A stretch of 14,189 nucleotides of DNA from Spirochaetaceae bacterium (GCA_031255395.1 JAIRSQ010000070.1:1-14189); one strand, 5' to 3'; shown: positions 5,481 to 12,558, numbered from the stretch's first letter. Translations and numbers: made by a program. Notes: a model not told the origin generated them from the letters alone.

Positions 5481-6940
5481 GCCGCCGCCTCCCTGTTACT
5501 GTAGTAGTCGAACAGGGCGTCGCATAGTTTCCAGTTATCGCCGGCCCCCAGCGTGATAAAAAGATCCCCCTCGCGTAAAACGGTTTTCAGTTCGCCGGCC
5601 GCGTCAAGCGGGTCGTCGGCATAACGCGCGTCGCCGTGAAGGGCGCGGGTTTTTTCAAACAGCAGCCGGCCTGAAACTTTGCCGTCATTAACCTCCCGCG
5701 CCGAAGCGTATATCCTGTGCAAAAACACGACATCGGCACTTTCAAACGAGCGGGCAAAGTCGGAAAGCATCGCCGCCGTGCGCGAATAGGTGTGCGCCAT
5801 GAAACTCGCGACAAGCCTGCGGCCCGGATAGAAATCCTTTAGCCCGGCAAGCGTAGTCTTGATAGCGGTTGGGTGGTGGGCGTAATCGTCCATGAACAGT
5901 ATGCCGCCCGCCTCGCCGATAATTTCCGAGCGGCGCTTGCAACCCGAAAATTCCCGCAGAGCGCGGGATATAGCGTTTACAAGGGCGCCGTCAAAGCGTC
6001 GGCCTTCCGCGTCAGCGATGGATTTTACCAGTGCTATCGCGCCGGCGGAGTTGAGCACGGTATGCCGTCCCGGAACCCGTACCGCCCAGCGTACCGGTAT
6101 ACCGGACAGCTCGAAAACCGATTCCCCGTTCCCGCTAGCGCTGTTCTTTATATTGAAAAAACCATCCGCGCCGAATCCGTAGGCGGTGTATTTAATGTCG
6201 TTTCGTTTTTTTCGCAGTATATCCGCCGTTTCACGGGCACCCGCGTCATCGGCGCAGTAAATAAGCTCGCCGCCGCTTTCAATGTTTTCACCGTACTCGA
6301 CAAACGCGCCTAGCATCGATTCATAGGTCGGGAAAAAATCCTGATGGTCGCTTTCAACGCCGGTTAACAGAACGCGGCGCGGGCGAAATTTCAGAAAGTG
6401 TTTGCGGTACTCGCAAGTTTCCGCGACAAAGTATTTGTCACCGACGGTGATTGTCGAGCGTCCGCCGAAGTTTGCCGTCGCGCTGCCCGCCAAGATTTTG
6501 GCGGGCAGTCCCGCCGCCGCAAGCAGTGTCCCCGCGATGGCCGTAGTCGTTGACTTGCCGTGCACGCCCGCCACGCCGCTCGAATCGAACATCGCGGAGT
6601 ACGCGCCCAGCGCGTCCGTGTATTTTACCAGCGGTATGCCGCGCCGCAACGTCTCCGCCATCTCCGCGTTGGTTTCCGGCGCGTAGGCGGCGCTGTGTAT
6701 GACCAGATCCGGGCGTTTCGAGGCGATGTGTAACGGGTCAAAGCCCTCGAAATACGGGATTTTGAGCGCGTCGAGTATCGCGCAGGTATAAAAAACACCA
6801 TCGGTGTCCGAACCGGAAACGCGGACGCCAGCCCCGTGCAACAGTTCCGCCAAGGCACTCGTGCCCGCCCCTTTTATGCCGATAAAGTAAACGTTCTCCC
6901 TGTTTTTTACGGCTTTTTTGACGACGTTTTCAATGTCCAT
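5477..6940 (-). CDS. murC: UDP-N-acetylmuramate--L-alanine ligase (MurC)
   Basis: 487 residues from ATG 6940 (490 from an upstream GTG at 6949). MurC adds L-alanine to UDP-MurNAc with ATP, the first peptide step of peptidoglycan precursor synthesis in the cytoplasm. Seen: N-terminal nucleotide-binding YFIGIKGAGTSALAELL, the ATP loop GVAGVHGKSTTT (Ser where many have Thr), AETCEYRKHFL, TGVESDHQDFFPTYE, then DDYAHHPTAIKTTL, HTYSRT and a late GAGDNWKLCDALF, the Mur ligase blocks in order. The HIxGxCGT start typical of the recycling ligase Mpl is absent. I prefer ATG 6940, since GGTGA lies 5 bases upstream (6946-6950); GTG 6949 has no such site. The start overlaps the ABC ATPase end by 11 bases, and the stop overlaps yicC by 4. 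A perfect 11-bp palindrome lies inside, listed separately. Confidence 0.92.
   Translation of the reverse strand: MDIENVVKKAVKNRENVYFIGIKGAGTSALAELLHGAGVRVSGSDTDGVFYTCAILDALKIPYFEGFDPLHIASKRPDLVIHSAAYAPETNAEMAETLRRGIPLVKYTDALGAYSAMFDSSGVAGVHGKSTTTAIAGTLLAAAGLPAKILAGSATANFGGRSTITVGDKYFVAETCEYRKHFLKFRPRRVLLTGVESDHQDFFPTYESMLGAFVEYGENIESGGELIYCADDAGARETADILRKKRNDIKYTAYGFGADGFFNIKNSASGNGESVFELSGIPVRWAVRVPGRHTVLNSAGAIALVKSIADAEGRRFDGALVNAISRALREFSGCKRRSEIIGEAGGILFMDDYAHHPTAIKTTLAGLKDFYPGRRLVASFMAHTYSRTAAMLSDFARSFESADVVFLHRIYASAREVNDGKVSGRLLFEKTRALHGDARYADDPLDAAGELKTVLREGDLFITLGAGDNWKLCDALFDYYSNREAAA
6483..6508. repeat. Perfect 11-bp hairpin inside murC
   Basis: CTGCCCGCCAA (6483-6493) pairs perfectly with TTGGCGGGCAG (6498-6508) over a four-base GATT loop. 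On the coding strand it encodes LPAKILAGS, shortly after the ATP-binding loop. A perfect 11-bp stem with so short a loop is very unlikely by chance at one site. Confidence 0.7.
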
Positions 6941-7697
6941 TTTTTTCACCGGACAGTTTTTGCAGGAAGAGGCGGGTACGCTCCGCCTTGGGGTTGTCTA
7001 TCACGCTTTCGGCGGGGCCTTCCTCGATAAAAACGCCGCCATCCATGAATAGGACGCGGTCGGCAACCTCGCGGGCAAAGGCGATCTCGTGGGTAACTAT
7101 CACCATAGTCATATTTTCGGCGGCAAGGCGGCGAATTACGCGAAGTATTTCCGCCGTCAGTTCCGGGTCCAAGGCGCTTGTCGGTTCGTCAAAAAACAGA
7201 ACCCGCGGGTCAAGGGCAAGGGCTCGGGCTATCGAGACGCGTTGCTGTTGCCCGCCTGAAAGCTGGCAGGGATAAGCCGCCTCCTTGCCGGAAAGCCCCA
7301 TGCTGGCAAGCAATTCCCGCGCCCGCCCCTCAGCCTCGGCGCGACTCCGCTTTAGAACATGTATCTGCGCTTCGGTGATGTTGCGGAGCGCGGAAAAATG
7401 CGGGAACAGGTTGAAATTTTGAAAGACAAGACCCACTTTAAGGCAACTCCGCCGTAGCACGTCCGGCGCGGCATACTCCCCGTCGCGCGCCATCTCGTCC
7501 CCGTCAATCGTTATCGACCCGGCATCCACCATCTCCAGATGGGTAATACAGCGGAGCAACGTAGATTTCCCTGACCCGGACGGCCCGATCACGGCGGCCA
7601 CCTCTCCCCGTTTTACGCTGAACGAGATGTTTTGAAGCACGGCAAGGTTCCCGTACGATTTCGACAGGTTTTCGACCTTTACTATGTCCACGAACAT
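6930..7697 (-). CDS. Polar amino acid ABC transporter ATP-binding protein
   Basis: 255 residues, the usual length. The ATPase should drive uptake of a polar amino acid or similar solute with a permease and a solute-binding lipoprotein, neither present in this window. Seen: Walker A GPSGSGKST (38-46), Q-loop VFQNFNLFPH with Gln93, signature LSGGQQQR (146-153), Walker B VLFFDEPTSALD with Asp170 and Glu171, H-loop His203, and a C-terminal NPKAERTRLFLQKL (235-248) typical of GlnQ/HisP-type subunits. All catalytic residues are present. ATG at 7697 has no clear Shine-Dalgarno. A TATAGT (7700-7705) lies just 2 bases upstream, so if used it would start RNA inside the gene near 7693, close to an in-frame GTG at 7691. 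First gene of an operon with murC, an unexpected partner. A heptamer tandem repeat begins about 30 bases upstream. Confidence 0.93.
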   Translation of the reverse strand: MFVDIVKVENLSKSYGNLAVLQNISFSVKRGEVAAVIGPSGSGKSTLLRCITHLEMVDAGSITIDGDEMARDGEYAAPDVLRRSCLKVGLVFQNFNLFPHFSALRNITEAQIHVLKRSRAEAEGRARELLASMGLSGKEAAYPCQLSGGQQQRVSIARALALDPRVLFFDEPTSALDPELTAEILRVIRRLAAENMTMVIVTHEIAFAREVADRVLFMDGGVFIEEGPAESVIDNPKAERTRLFLQKLSGEKNGH

Positions 7698-7728
7698 AAA
7701 CTATACCGGTCATCGCGCAAAGAGATAA

Positions 7729-7791
7729 GAGCGGTAAGCAATGAGCGGTAAGCAATGAGCAATGAGTAATGAGTAATGAGTAATGAGTAAA
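7729..7791. repeat. Heptamer tandem array (GAGTAAT)n
   Basis: Two direct 14-base units GAGCGGTAAGCAAT (7729-7742, 7743-7756) are followed by GAGCAAT (7757-7763), three GAGTAAT units (7764-7784) and GAGTAAA (7785-7791). The units share a 7-base period, 63 bases in all. It lies 32-94 bases upstream of the ABC ATPase start, on the promoter side of that operon. Confidence 0.85.
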
Positions 7792-7894
7792 AAGGATGAG
7801 GGATGAGGCGAGGAACTGCCGATTTGGAGTTACGGGTCAGCCTTGCGAGTGCGCTGGCAAGTGAATGAGCGATTAGGCGGCAACGCTTTTCCGG

Positions 7895-7918
7895 TCCCGG
7901 CGGCAGCCGGGAGTTTTT
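7895..7918 (+). terminator. Orphan Rho-independent terminator
   Basis: TCCCGGC (7895-7901), loop GGCA, GCCGGGA (7906-7912), then GTTTTT to 7918: a perfect 7-bp GC-rich stem and U run on the plus strand. No plus-strand gene ends upstream for almost 4 kb. It could end an unannotated small RNA, stop antisense transcription of the ABC operon, or be relict. Confidence 0.6.
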
Positions 7919-7997
7919 ACGCCTCCGCTTCTAAATGAGCAATGACGCTGGCGAGTGGAGGCTGCAAGTCGTCTTTGGGGTCAGGCCCCTAGAGGGT

Positions 7998-8109
7998 CGT
8001 CATTGCGAGCGTGCGGCAAATTGCCGGCGGCAAATTGCCGAGCGAAGCAATCCAGAGCGAGGCAGTCTCGGCACCGGATTGTTTCGTAACTTCGTTCTTC
8101 GCAATGACG
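7998..8109. mobile_element. Palindromic MITE-like repeat with terminal inverted repeats
   Basis: Perfect 11-bp ends, CGTCATTGCGA (7998-8008) and TCGCAATGACG (8099-8109). Subterminal arms GAAGCAATCC (8044-8053) and GGATTGTTTC also pair with one mismatch. This matches the CGTCATTGCGAG...AAGCAATCC...GCAATGACG palindromic repeats I know from many unrelated bacterial genomes; they carry no gene. Nested in its left half is a tandem 14-base duplication, GCGGCAAATTGCCG-type units at 8013-8040, each a small palindrome (GGCAAATTGCC). Confidence 0.8.
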
Positions 8110-8155
8110 GGAAAACAAGCAATGAGCGTGGGCGATTATAAGCGGGTACGCCCTC

Positions 8156-8184
8156 TTGAACTGACGGCAATTCACAGATATAAT
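8156..8184 (+). promoter_or_regulatory. purN-purD promoter
   Basis: TTGAAC (8156-8161) and a perfect TATAAT (8179-8184) with a 17-base spacer. Transcription should start near 8191, giving a leader of about 46 bases with a hairpin. A second AT-rich box, TATATTATAA (8191-8200), follows. No PurR operator or purine riboswitch was recognised. Confidence 0.75.
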
Positions 8185-8202
8185 TTGCTTTATATTATAA
8201 AA

Positions 8203-8223
8203 GCGGACGCTGGGAGAGTCCGC
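8203..8223 (+). promoter_or_regulatory. Leader hairpin before the purN ribosome-binding site
   Basis: GCGGAC (8203-8208) pairs perfectly with GTCCGC (8218-8223) around a nine-base loop containing GGGAGA. It ends one base before AAGGA (8225-8229), the purN ribosome-binding site, so it could tune translation or protect the 5' end. Confidence 0.45.
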
Positions 8224-8236
8224 GAAGGAATTGTAG

Positions 8237-8872
8237 GTGAGTAATGAAAATACAGGCAAGGACGCCCGCAGGGTCGCAATCCTGGTTTCGGGCGGGGGGA
8301 CAAATTTGCAGGCAATTATCGACGCGTCAAGGCGCGGCGAACTGCCACATGCAAATATAGCGCTGGTCGTTTCGTCAGACAGGAACGCTCCCGCGCTAGG
8401 ACGGGCGGACAAGGCGGGCATAGACAGCCTTGTCTTGGATGAAACAGATTACACAAAAGACGGCGTCTTTGACACGACAAGGTATGACAGAAACCTGCTG
8501 GCCGTGCTGAAAGAATACCGAATCGAAATCATAGCCCTCGCCGGATTTCTTGTGTTTCTGGGCCGCGACATAATCAAAGAGTACGAAAACAGAATCATCA
8601 ACGTGCACCCGAGCCTTATCCCGTCGTTTTGCGGAGAGGGGTTTAAGGGGCTCACCGTACACGAGGCGGCTTTGGCGCGCGGCGTAAAGTTCACGGGCGC
8701 GACCGTGCATTTTGTGAACGAAGTTATTGACGGCGGAAAAATCCTTGAACAAAAGGCCGTCGAAGTTAAAGAACGGGATACGCCCGAAACATTGCAGCGG
8801 CGCGTCATGGAACAGGCCGAATGGATCATCCTTCCAAAAACGCTCGAAACGCTGTGCGCCGGAGGATTTTAA
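8237..8872 (+). CDS. purN: Phosphoribosylglycinamide formyltransferase
   Basis: 211 residues. PurN transfers a formyl group from 10-formyl-tetrahydrofolate to GAR, the third step of purine synthesis. Seen: N-terminal VAILVSGGGTNLQAIIDA (13-30) for phosphate binding, LAGFLVFLG (101-109) before the active site, catalytic NVHPS with Asn122 and His124, and GATVHFVNEVIDGG with the catalytic Asp165. The motif order and residues match GAR transformylase, and the formylmethionyl-tRNA transformylase C-terminal domain is absent. The start is GTG at 8237, set by AAGGA (8225-8229) at a 7-base gap; the first ATG (8244) is out of frame. Between catalytic His and Asp the sequence FCGEGFKG differs from the common YPGLHT-type loop, a variant also known in other bacteria. 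It shares an operon with purD, its stop overlapping the purD start as TAATG. Confidence 0.95.
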   Translation: MSNENTGKDARRVAILVSGGGTNLQAIIDASRRGELPHANIALVVSSDRNAPALGRADKAGIDSLVLDETDYTKDGVFDTTRYDRNLLAVLKEYRIEIIALAGFLVFLGRDIIKEYENRIINVHPSLIPSFCGEGFKGLTVHEAALARGVKFTGATVHFVNEVIDGGKILEQKAVEVKERDTPETLQRRVMEQAEWIILPKTLETLCAGGF

Positions 8873-10191
8873 TGAAAAACCCTCTTAACATTGCCATAAT
8901 CGGTTCAGGCGGGCGCGAACACGCTATTATCAAAAAACTAAAAAAAAGCCCGAAAACGGCACGGCTGACGGCAATTCCGGGGAACGCCGGCATTGAGCGG
9001 GACGGCGTTCCGTGCCATTTTGACATAGACCCGCTAGACGTGTCCGCGGTCACGAAACGCTGCAAAAGCGAGAAATTTGATTATGTGGTCGTAACGCCTG
9101 ACAATCCGCTCGCGCTCGGCATGGTGGACGAGCTGAACAAGGCGGGCATCCGCTCCTTCGGCCCTGAGAGGAAGGCAGCGCTCATCGAATCGAGCAAAAT
9201 ATTCGCCAAGGATCTGATGAAAGAATACAACATCCCGACGGCGGACTATGCGGCATTTTCAAACGGAAGCGCGGACGCTCTGAAATACACCCGTGAAAGT
9301 TTTGCTTCCGGCAAGGAGGCTGTTGTCGTAAAGGCGGACGGGCTTGCGCTGGGGAAGGGCGTTACGGTCTGCTTCAGCCTCGAAGAGGCTGAAGCGGCCA
9401 TTCGCGGCGCGATGGACAAAAAACTGTTCGGCAAGAGCGGCGAGAGCATCATCATTGAAGAGTATCTTACGGGGACGGAAGTGAGCGTGCTGTCGTTCTG
9501 CGACGGCAGTACCGTTGTTCCGATGGCGAGCGCTATGGACCACAAGAGGGCGCTGAACGGGGACGCGGGGGCGAACACTGGCGGGATGGGCTGCATAGCC
9601 CCGAACCCGTTCTATTTGCCCGAAATCGCGGATCTTTGCAAGGAGAAAATTTTCGATCCGACAATCGAAGCGGTAAAAAAAGAGGCAGCCCCGTTCAAGG
9701 GTTGCCTTTATTTTGGGCTTATGCTGACGGAAGAGGGGCCGAAAGTCATCGAATACAACTGCCGTTTCGGCGATCCGGAAACGCAGGCCGTGTTGCCGCT
9801 CTTGGAGTCCGATCTGCTTTCGATAATGACAGCCTGCACGGACGGCACGCTCACTGCCGATATGGTACGGTTTATGAAGGGAGCGTCGTCGGCCTGCGTT
9901 GTTGCCGCCTCGAAAGGTTATCCCGCCAAGTATGAAACGGGCTTTCAGATTAAAGGTCTGGAAGCGTCTGCGGGAGAAAATCTTGACGTGTACTGTGCCG
10001 GAGTGGAGCTGGAAGACGGCGTTCTGGTAACGTCCGGCGGGCGGGTACTCTGCGTGAGCGCGGTGGCGGACAGTCTTGAACAGGCTATACGCGGCGCGTA
10101 CGGAGGACTTGAAAAGATAGAATTCGAAAACAAATGTTTCCGTACCGACATAGGCGAGCAGGCTTTGAAACGCGGGATTTCAGCGGCGTAG
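8872..10191 (+). CDS. purD: Phosphoribosylamine--glycine ligase (GARS)
   Basis: 439 residues. PurD joins phosphoribosylamine and glycine with ATP, the second purine step, making the substrate of PurN next door. Seen: N-domain IGSGGREHAII (10-20), PGNAGI (36-41), VVTPDNPLALGMVDEL (73-88) where many have PExPL, then ATP-grasp VVVKADGLALGKGVTV (151-166), IEEYLTGTEVSVL (195-207), DHKRALNGDAGANTGGMG (223-240) and EYNCRFGDPETQ (294-305), the metal-binding block. Catalytic features look complete. The ATG at 8872 follows GGAGGA (8861-8866) at a 5-base gap and overlaps the purN stop by one base; the longer frame back to 8821 lies within purN and is rejected. A perfect 11-bp palindrome lies inside. The gene ends 60 bases from the convergent TPR lipoprotein stop; that gap has only a weak AGACG/CGTCT hairpin (10210-10242). 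Confidence 0.96.
   Translation: MKNPLNIAIIGSGGREHAIIKKLKKSPKTARLTAIPGNAGIERDGVPCHFDIDPLDVSAVTKRCKSEKFDYVVVTPDNPLALGMVDELNKAGIRSFGPERKAALIESSKIFAKDLMKEYNIPTADYAAFSNGSADALKYTRESFASGKEAVVVKADGLALGKGVTVCFSLEEAEAAIRGAMDKKLFGKSGESIIIEEYLTGTEVSVLSFCDGSTVVPMASAMDHKRALNGDAGANTGGMGCIAPNPFYLPEIADLCKEKIFDPTIEAVKKEAAPFKGCLYFGLMLTEEGPKVIEYNCRFGDPETQAVLPLLESDLLSIMTACTDGTLTADMVRFMKGASSACVVAASKGYPAKYETGFQIKGLEASAGENLDVYCAGVELEDGVLVTSGGRVLCVSAVADSLEQAIRGAYGGLEKIEFENKCFRTDIGEQALKRGISAA
9371..9395. repeat. Perfect 11-bp hairpin inside purD
   Basis: GCTTCAGCCTC (9371-9381) and GAGGCTGAAGC (9385-9395) pair perfectly over a three-base GAA loop, within codons for CFSLEEAEA. Such a stem is rare by chance, although Glu/Ala-rich codons make GAGGCTGAAGC easy to form. 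Confidence 0.65.
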
Positions 10192-10251
10192 CAAAGCTGA
10201 ATTTTAGGCAGACGAAAACTGCGCTTTAAACGCGACGCGTCTAAGTGCGGT

Positions 10252-12000
10252 CTACAAGCTGCCTTCGTACTCTCTTTGGTATTGCTGTAAAACCGGGTCT
10301 CGCGGGGCGATGGCGAGGGCTTGGCGAAGGTAGTAGACGGCGTGCCGCGTGTCGCCGCGTTTGCGGTAAAGTTCTACAAGGGCCTTTAGCGCGTCAAGGT
10401 TGCGCGGGTTTTCAAACAGACTGGCGCGAAAATCGCTTACGGCGGAGTCTAAGTCGCCGCGAAGAATCCCGCGAAGATAGTAGTAACGGCTCTTGTCCCC
10501 GCCGGCGCCTAATTCCGGAACACGCTCGTCTATCAGGCGCATAGCTTCGCCGTGCCTGCCAGAATCTATAAGCGCTTCGACGTACGCGATGCGTCCTCTT
10601 TCGTAAGAAGGATAGTTCTGAATCAGTTCCTGAGCGATGGCCAGAGCCGCCCTGCTGTTGCCGGAGCCTCGCTCGATAAGGAAGGCGTTGAACAGCGTGT
10701 CGGGCGTTCTGCGCTCCGACAGAATCCTGTCCTGATACTGGCGGGCGTCCTGCCAGTCGGCGCGGCGCACGGCGTCATTAAACGCGAGCAGGATTACATC
10801 CAGCGGCGCTTCCCCGCCGTTCGGCGGAGGCTTTAACAGTTCTTTCAGCATCCTGCCGCCCTCGGCCTGCTCCGCCTCGTCATTCGACTCCAGCATTAGT
10901 CGCGTAAGGTACAACGCCACTGGCAGATCGGCGGGGTTAAGCCTGTACAGCGGACTCAGGATGGCAACAGCGTTATCCCTGTTCTTAAAACCTTCGTTAT
11001 GCAAACGGGCGCGCAGAAACAGGTAGTCCCTGTCTTGAGGACTTGCCGCCGCAAGCCTGTCCAGCAGGGCCTGGGTTTGAAATAACTGGCCGGTTTCAAA
11101 CAGCACGAGCGCCCGCATCAGGTTTAGGGCAGGATCGTCGGGACTTTCTTTCAAAGCCTGTTCAATAATCTGTCCGGCGTCAGCCCAGTCACGCTCGCTG
11201 ATATAAGCGCGCGCAAGCTCCCGTTTTATTATCACGTTATCGGGGTATCTCCCGCTCATGCCGGCAAGAAACTCCGCCGCTTCCGCGTTAAGCCCTCGAT
11301 CCTGCATGATACGGGCGATACCCAGCGCGGCAGGGTAGCAGTCCGGCGACAAAGCCAGCGCCTTATCGTACATAGCGGACGCCTCGTCGCGCCTTCCCGT
11401 CCGCTCCAGCGCCGCGCCAATAAAGTACGGGGCAAGGGCGCCGGAAGGATCGAGGCTTTCCGCCTTTTCAAGATCGGGCAGAGCGGCGGCTAACCGGCTG
11501 CCGGACACGTCGTTGAGCAACGCAAGGAACGGCAGAACGTATTCAAGGTAATCGGCGGATTCGGGCGGCGGCTCTCTGTAGATTCCGCGGACGGCGTCGG
11601 CCAGTATCCTGCTGTACGGATGGTTTCTGGGCGGCTCCGGGACGGCGGACTGCGGGAGCGCGTATACCTTTTCCAGCAAAGCGGCGATGACGGCGTTCAT
11701 GACTCTGCCGAACTCGGACTGCTCTATGCCGTTTTCGCTGATGATGGCAACGGCTTCGCGCATGGAGGACAGCGAGCCGCTGTTACATAGCGAGCGTATT
11801 CTGGCGGCGATGCCGCCCTGGTTTTCGCGCTGTACGGGCTGACGGGAAGGGGTAGCGGGCGTTGCCGTTTCAAGCGCGGGCCTCTCCAACGGCATTTCGC
11901 GCACTTGGGCGGCTCCGGAACAGGAAAAGAACAACGGCAAAACGCAACCGCAAATTTTAATGGCAAGGCGGAATTTTACGGCTTTTTTCGTTAAAAACAT
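10252..12000 (-). CDS. TPR-repeat lipoprotein
   Basis: 582 residues. It begins with a basic signal sequence and hydrophobic stretch ending LFFSC, so Cys27 is a likely lipid-modified residue under the relaxed spirochaete lipobox. Residues 35-65 are Pro/Thr/Gln-rich linker. From about 165 to the end run at least ten helix-turn-helix repeats of TPR type, for example ALAPYFIGAALERTGRRDEA (188-207), IIKRELARAYISERDWADAG (257-276) and, last, LDALKALVELYRKRGDTRHA followed by LRQALAIAPRD. No catalytic motif is visible. TPR lipoproteins usually act as periplasmic scaffolds, for transporters or envelope assembly; the partner is unknown. ATG at 12000 has no Shine-Dalgarno and lies 9 bases after the stop of the membrane gene, so translation is probably coupled to it. 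A short CCGCC/GGCGG hairpin encodes PPPNGGE near 10814-10827. Confidence 0.82.
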   Translation of the reverse strand: MFLTKKAVKFRLAIKICGCVLPLFFSCSGAAQVREMPLERPALETATPATPSRQPVQRENQGGIAARIRSLCNSGSLSSMREAVAIISENGIEQSEFGRVMNAVIAALLEKVYALPQSAVPEPPRNHPYSRILADAVRGIYREPPPESADYLEYVLPFLALLNDVSGSRLAAALPDLEKAESLDPSGALAPYFIGAALERTGRRDEASAMYDKALALSPDCYPAALGIARIMQDRGLNAEAAEFLAGMSGRYPDNVIIKRELARAYISERDWADAGQIIEQALKESPDDPALNLMRALVLFETGQLFQTQALLDRLAAASPQDRDYLFLRARLHNEGFKNRDNAVAILSPLYRLNPADLPVALYLTRLMLESNDEAEQAEGGRMLKELLKPPPNGGEAPLDVILLAFNDAVRRADWQDARQYQDRILSERRTPDTLFNAFLIERGSGNSRAALAIAQELIQNYPSYERGRIAYVEALIDSGRHGEAMRLIDERVPELGAGGDKSRYYYLRGILRGDLDSAVSDFRASLFENPRNLDALKALVELYRKRGDTRHAVYYLRQALAIAPRDPVLQQYQREYEGSL

Positions 12001-12009
12001 GGCGCGGGA

Positions 12010-12558
12010 TCAGGTACGGTCTCTGTTGCCGAACGAGAGCAGAATCAGCGCAATGCCCGAAATAACAATTACTGCGGGCCCCCACCCTATAACGAATTGC
12101 CTGAACGAGAAACCGGTTATTCGAAGTGAAAACAACATCAGGAAGCCGCCAAGCAATATAAGAGCTATCGAAGGGACAAGGTATATCCGGCGGATAACTC
12201 CGTAGCGTCCTCTGCCTGCCGTCATCAGAGCGAGACCGGCAAAGACGGACAGCAACGGCCAGCTTTGTTTAAGGGTAAGTTTGGTAATTTTTGTCACTTC
12301 AAAAAGCGCAAAAAGAGCGACAAGGATAAAAAACACCGCAAAAAACAGATAGAGCGGGCGGCGCTTCAGCTTTATAGCTAAAAACACGCATAACCCGCCG
12401 ATAATAAGAAGTGAAAAGGACAGTATGAGCCGCTGTCGCACCAGCGATGCGGAACTGAGCAGAATCAAGGCGCTGCCCGCCAGCGAGAAAACAAGGCCGA
12501 CGCAGAACACGGCGCGGGCCGCCGCCTTTCTTTTTGCCTCACGACGCAAAAATTGCAT
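12010..12558 (-). CDS. Six-helix membrane protein
   Basis: 182 residues from ATG 12558. After a basic N terminus (MQFLRREAKRKAAAR) there are about six hydrophobic helices: AVFCVGLVFSLAGSALILL, LILSFSLLIIGGLCVFLAI, LYLFFAVFFILVALFALFE, WPLLSVFAGLALMTAG, YLVPSIALILLGGFLMLF and WGPAVIVISGIALILLSF. Two WPLL/WGPAVI segments look like the paired-helix modules of LiaI/LiaF-type (DUF5668-like) membrane proteins, but this is a loose resemblance. Positive residues after helices predict a cytoplasmic C terminus (GNRDRT). A longer frame starts at 12609, but it would run through the promoter and the extra residues are not hydrophobic; the ATG at 12558 lies exactly where transcription should start. The TPR lipoprotein gene follows 9 bases later. 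Function unknown. Confidence 0.72.
   Translation of the reverse strand: MQFLRREAKRKAAARAVFCVGLVFSLAGSALILLSSASLVRQRLILSFSLLIIGGLCVFLAIKLKRRPLYLFFAVFFILVALFALFEVTKITKLTLKQSWPLLSVFAGLALMTAGRGRYGVIRRIYLVPSIALILLGGFLMLFSLRITGFSFRQFVIGWGPAVIVISGIALILLSFGNRDRT

Larger units (their letters stand above)
7698..8236. other. 539-base gene-free divergent interval rich in repeats
   Basis: It lies between the divergent ABC ATPase operon and purN-purD. Open frames here translate into peptides such as RHCEERSYETIR, a known artefact of palindromic repeat DNA, so I call no gene. Contents in order: heptamer array (7729-7791), GC-rich filler, a plus-strand terminator-like hairpin (7895-7918), a palindromic element (7998-8109), the purN promoter (8156-8184) and a leader hairpin (8203-8223). 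Confidence 0.75.

Noticed and set aside
5873..6313. 146-codon plus-strand frame inside murC
   Set aside because: Antisense to well-conserved MurC blocks; no domain and no start signal.
7729..7791. Heptamer array considered as a CRISPR array
   Set aside because: Units are 7 bases with no spacers and no cas genes nearby; it is a simple tandem repeat.
7935..8141. 68-codon plus-strand frame
   Set aside because: Lies across the same palindromic element; peptide HCERAANCRRQIAERSNP is a repeat artefact.
7981..8421. 146-codon minus-strand frame overlapping purN
   Set aside because: Its peptide contains RHCEERSYETIR and DCFARQFAAG, typical products of translating the palindromic repeat, and it overlaps a firm gene.
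8821..8871. Upstream extension of purD
   Set aside because: The extra residues lie in the purN coding region; GGAGGA and the ATG at 8872 explain the start and match the N-terminal GARS motif.
10192..10251. Terminator between purD and the TPR lipoprotein
   Set aside because: Only a five-base AGACG/CGTCT stem with a long loop and no T run; too weak to call.
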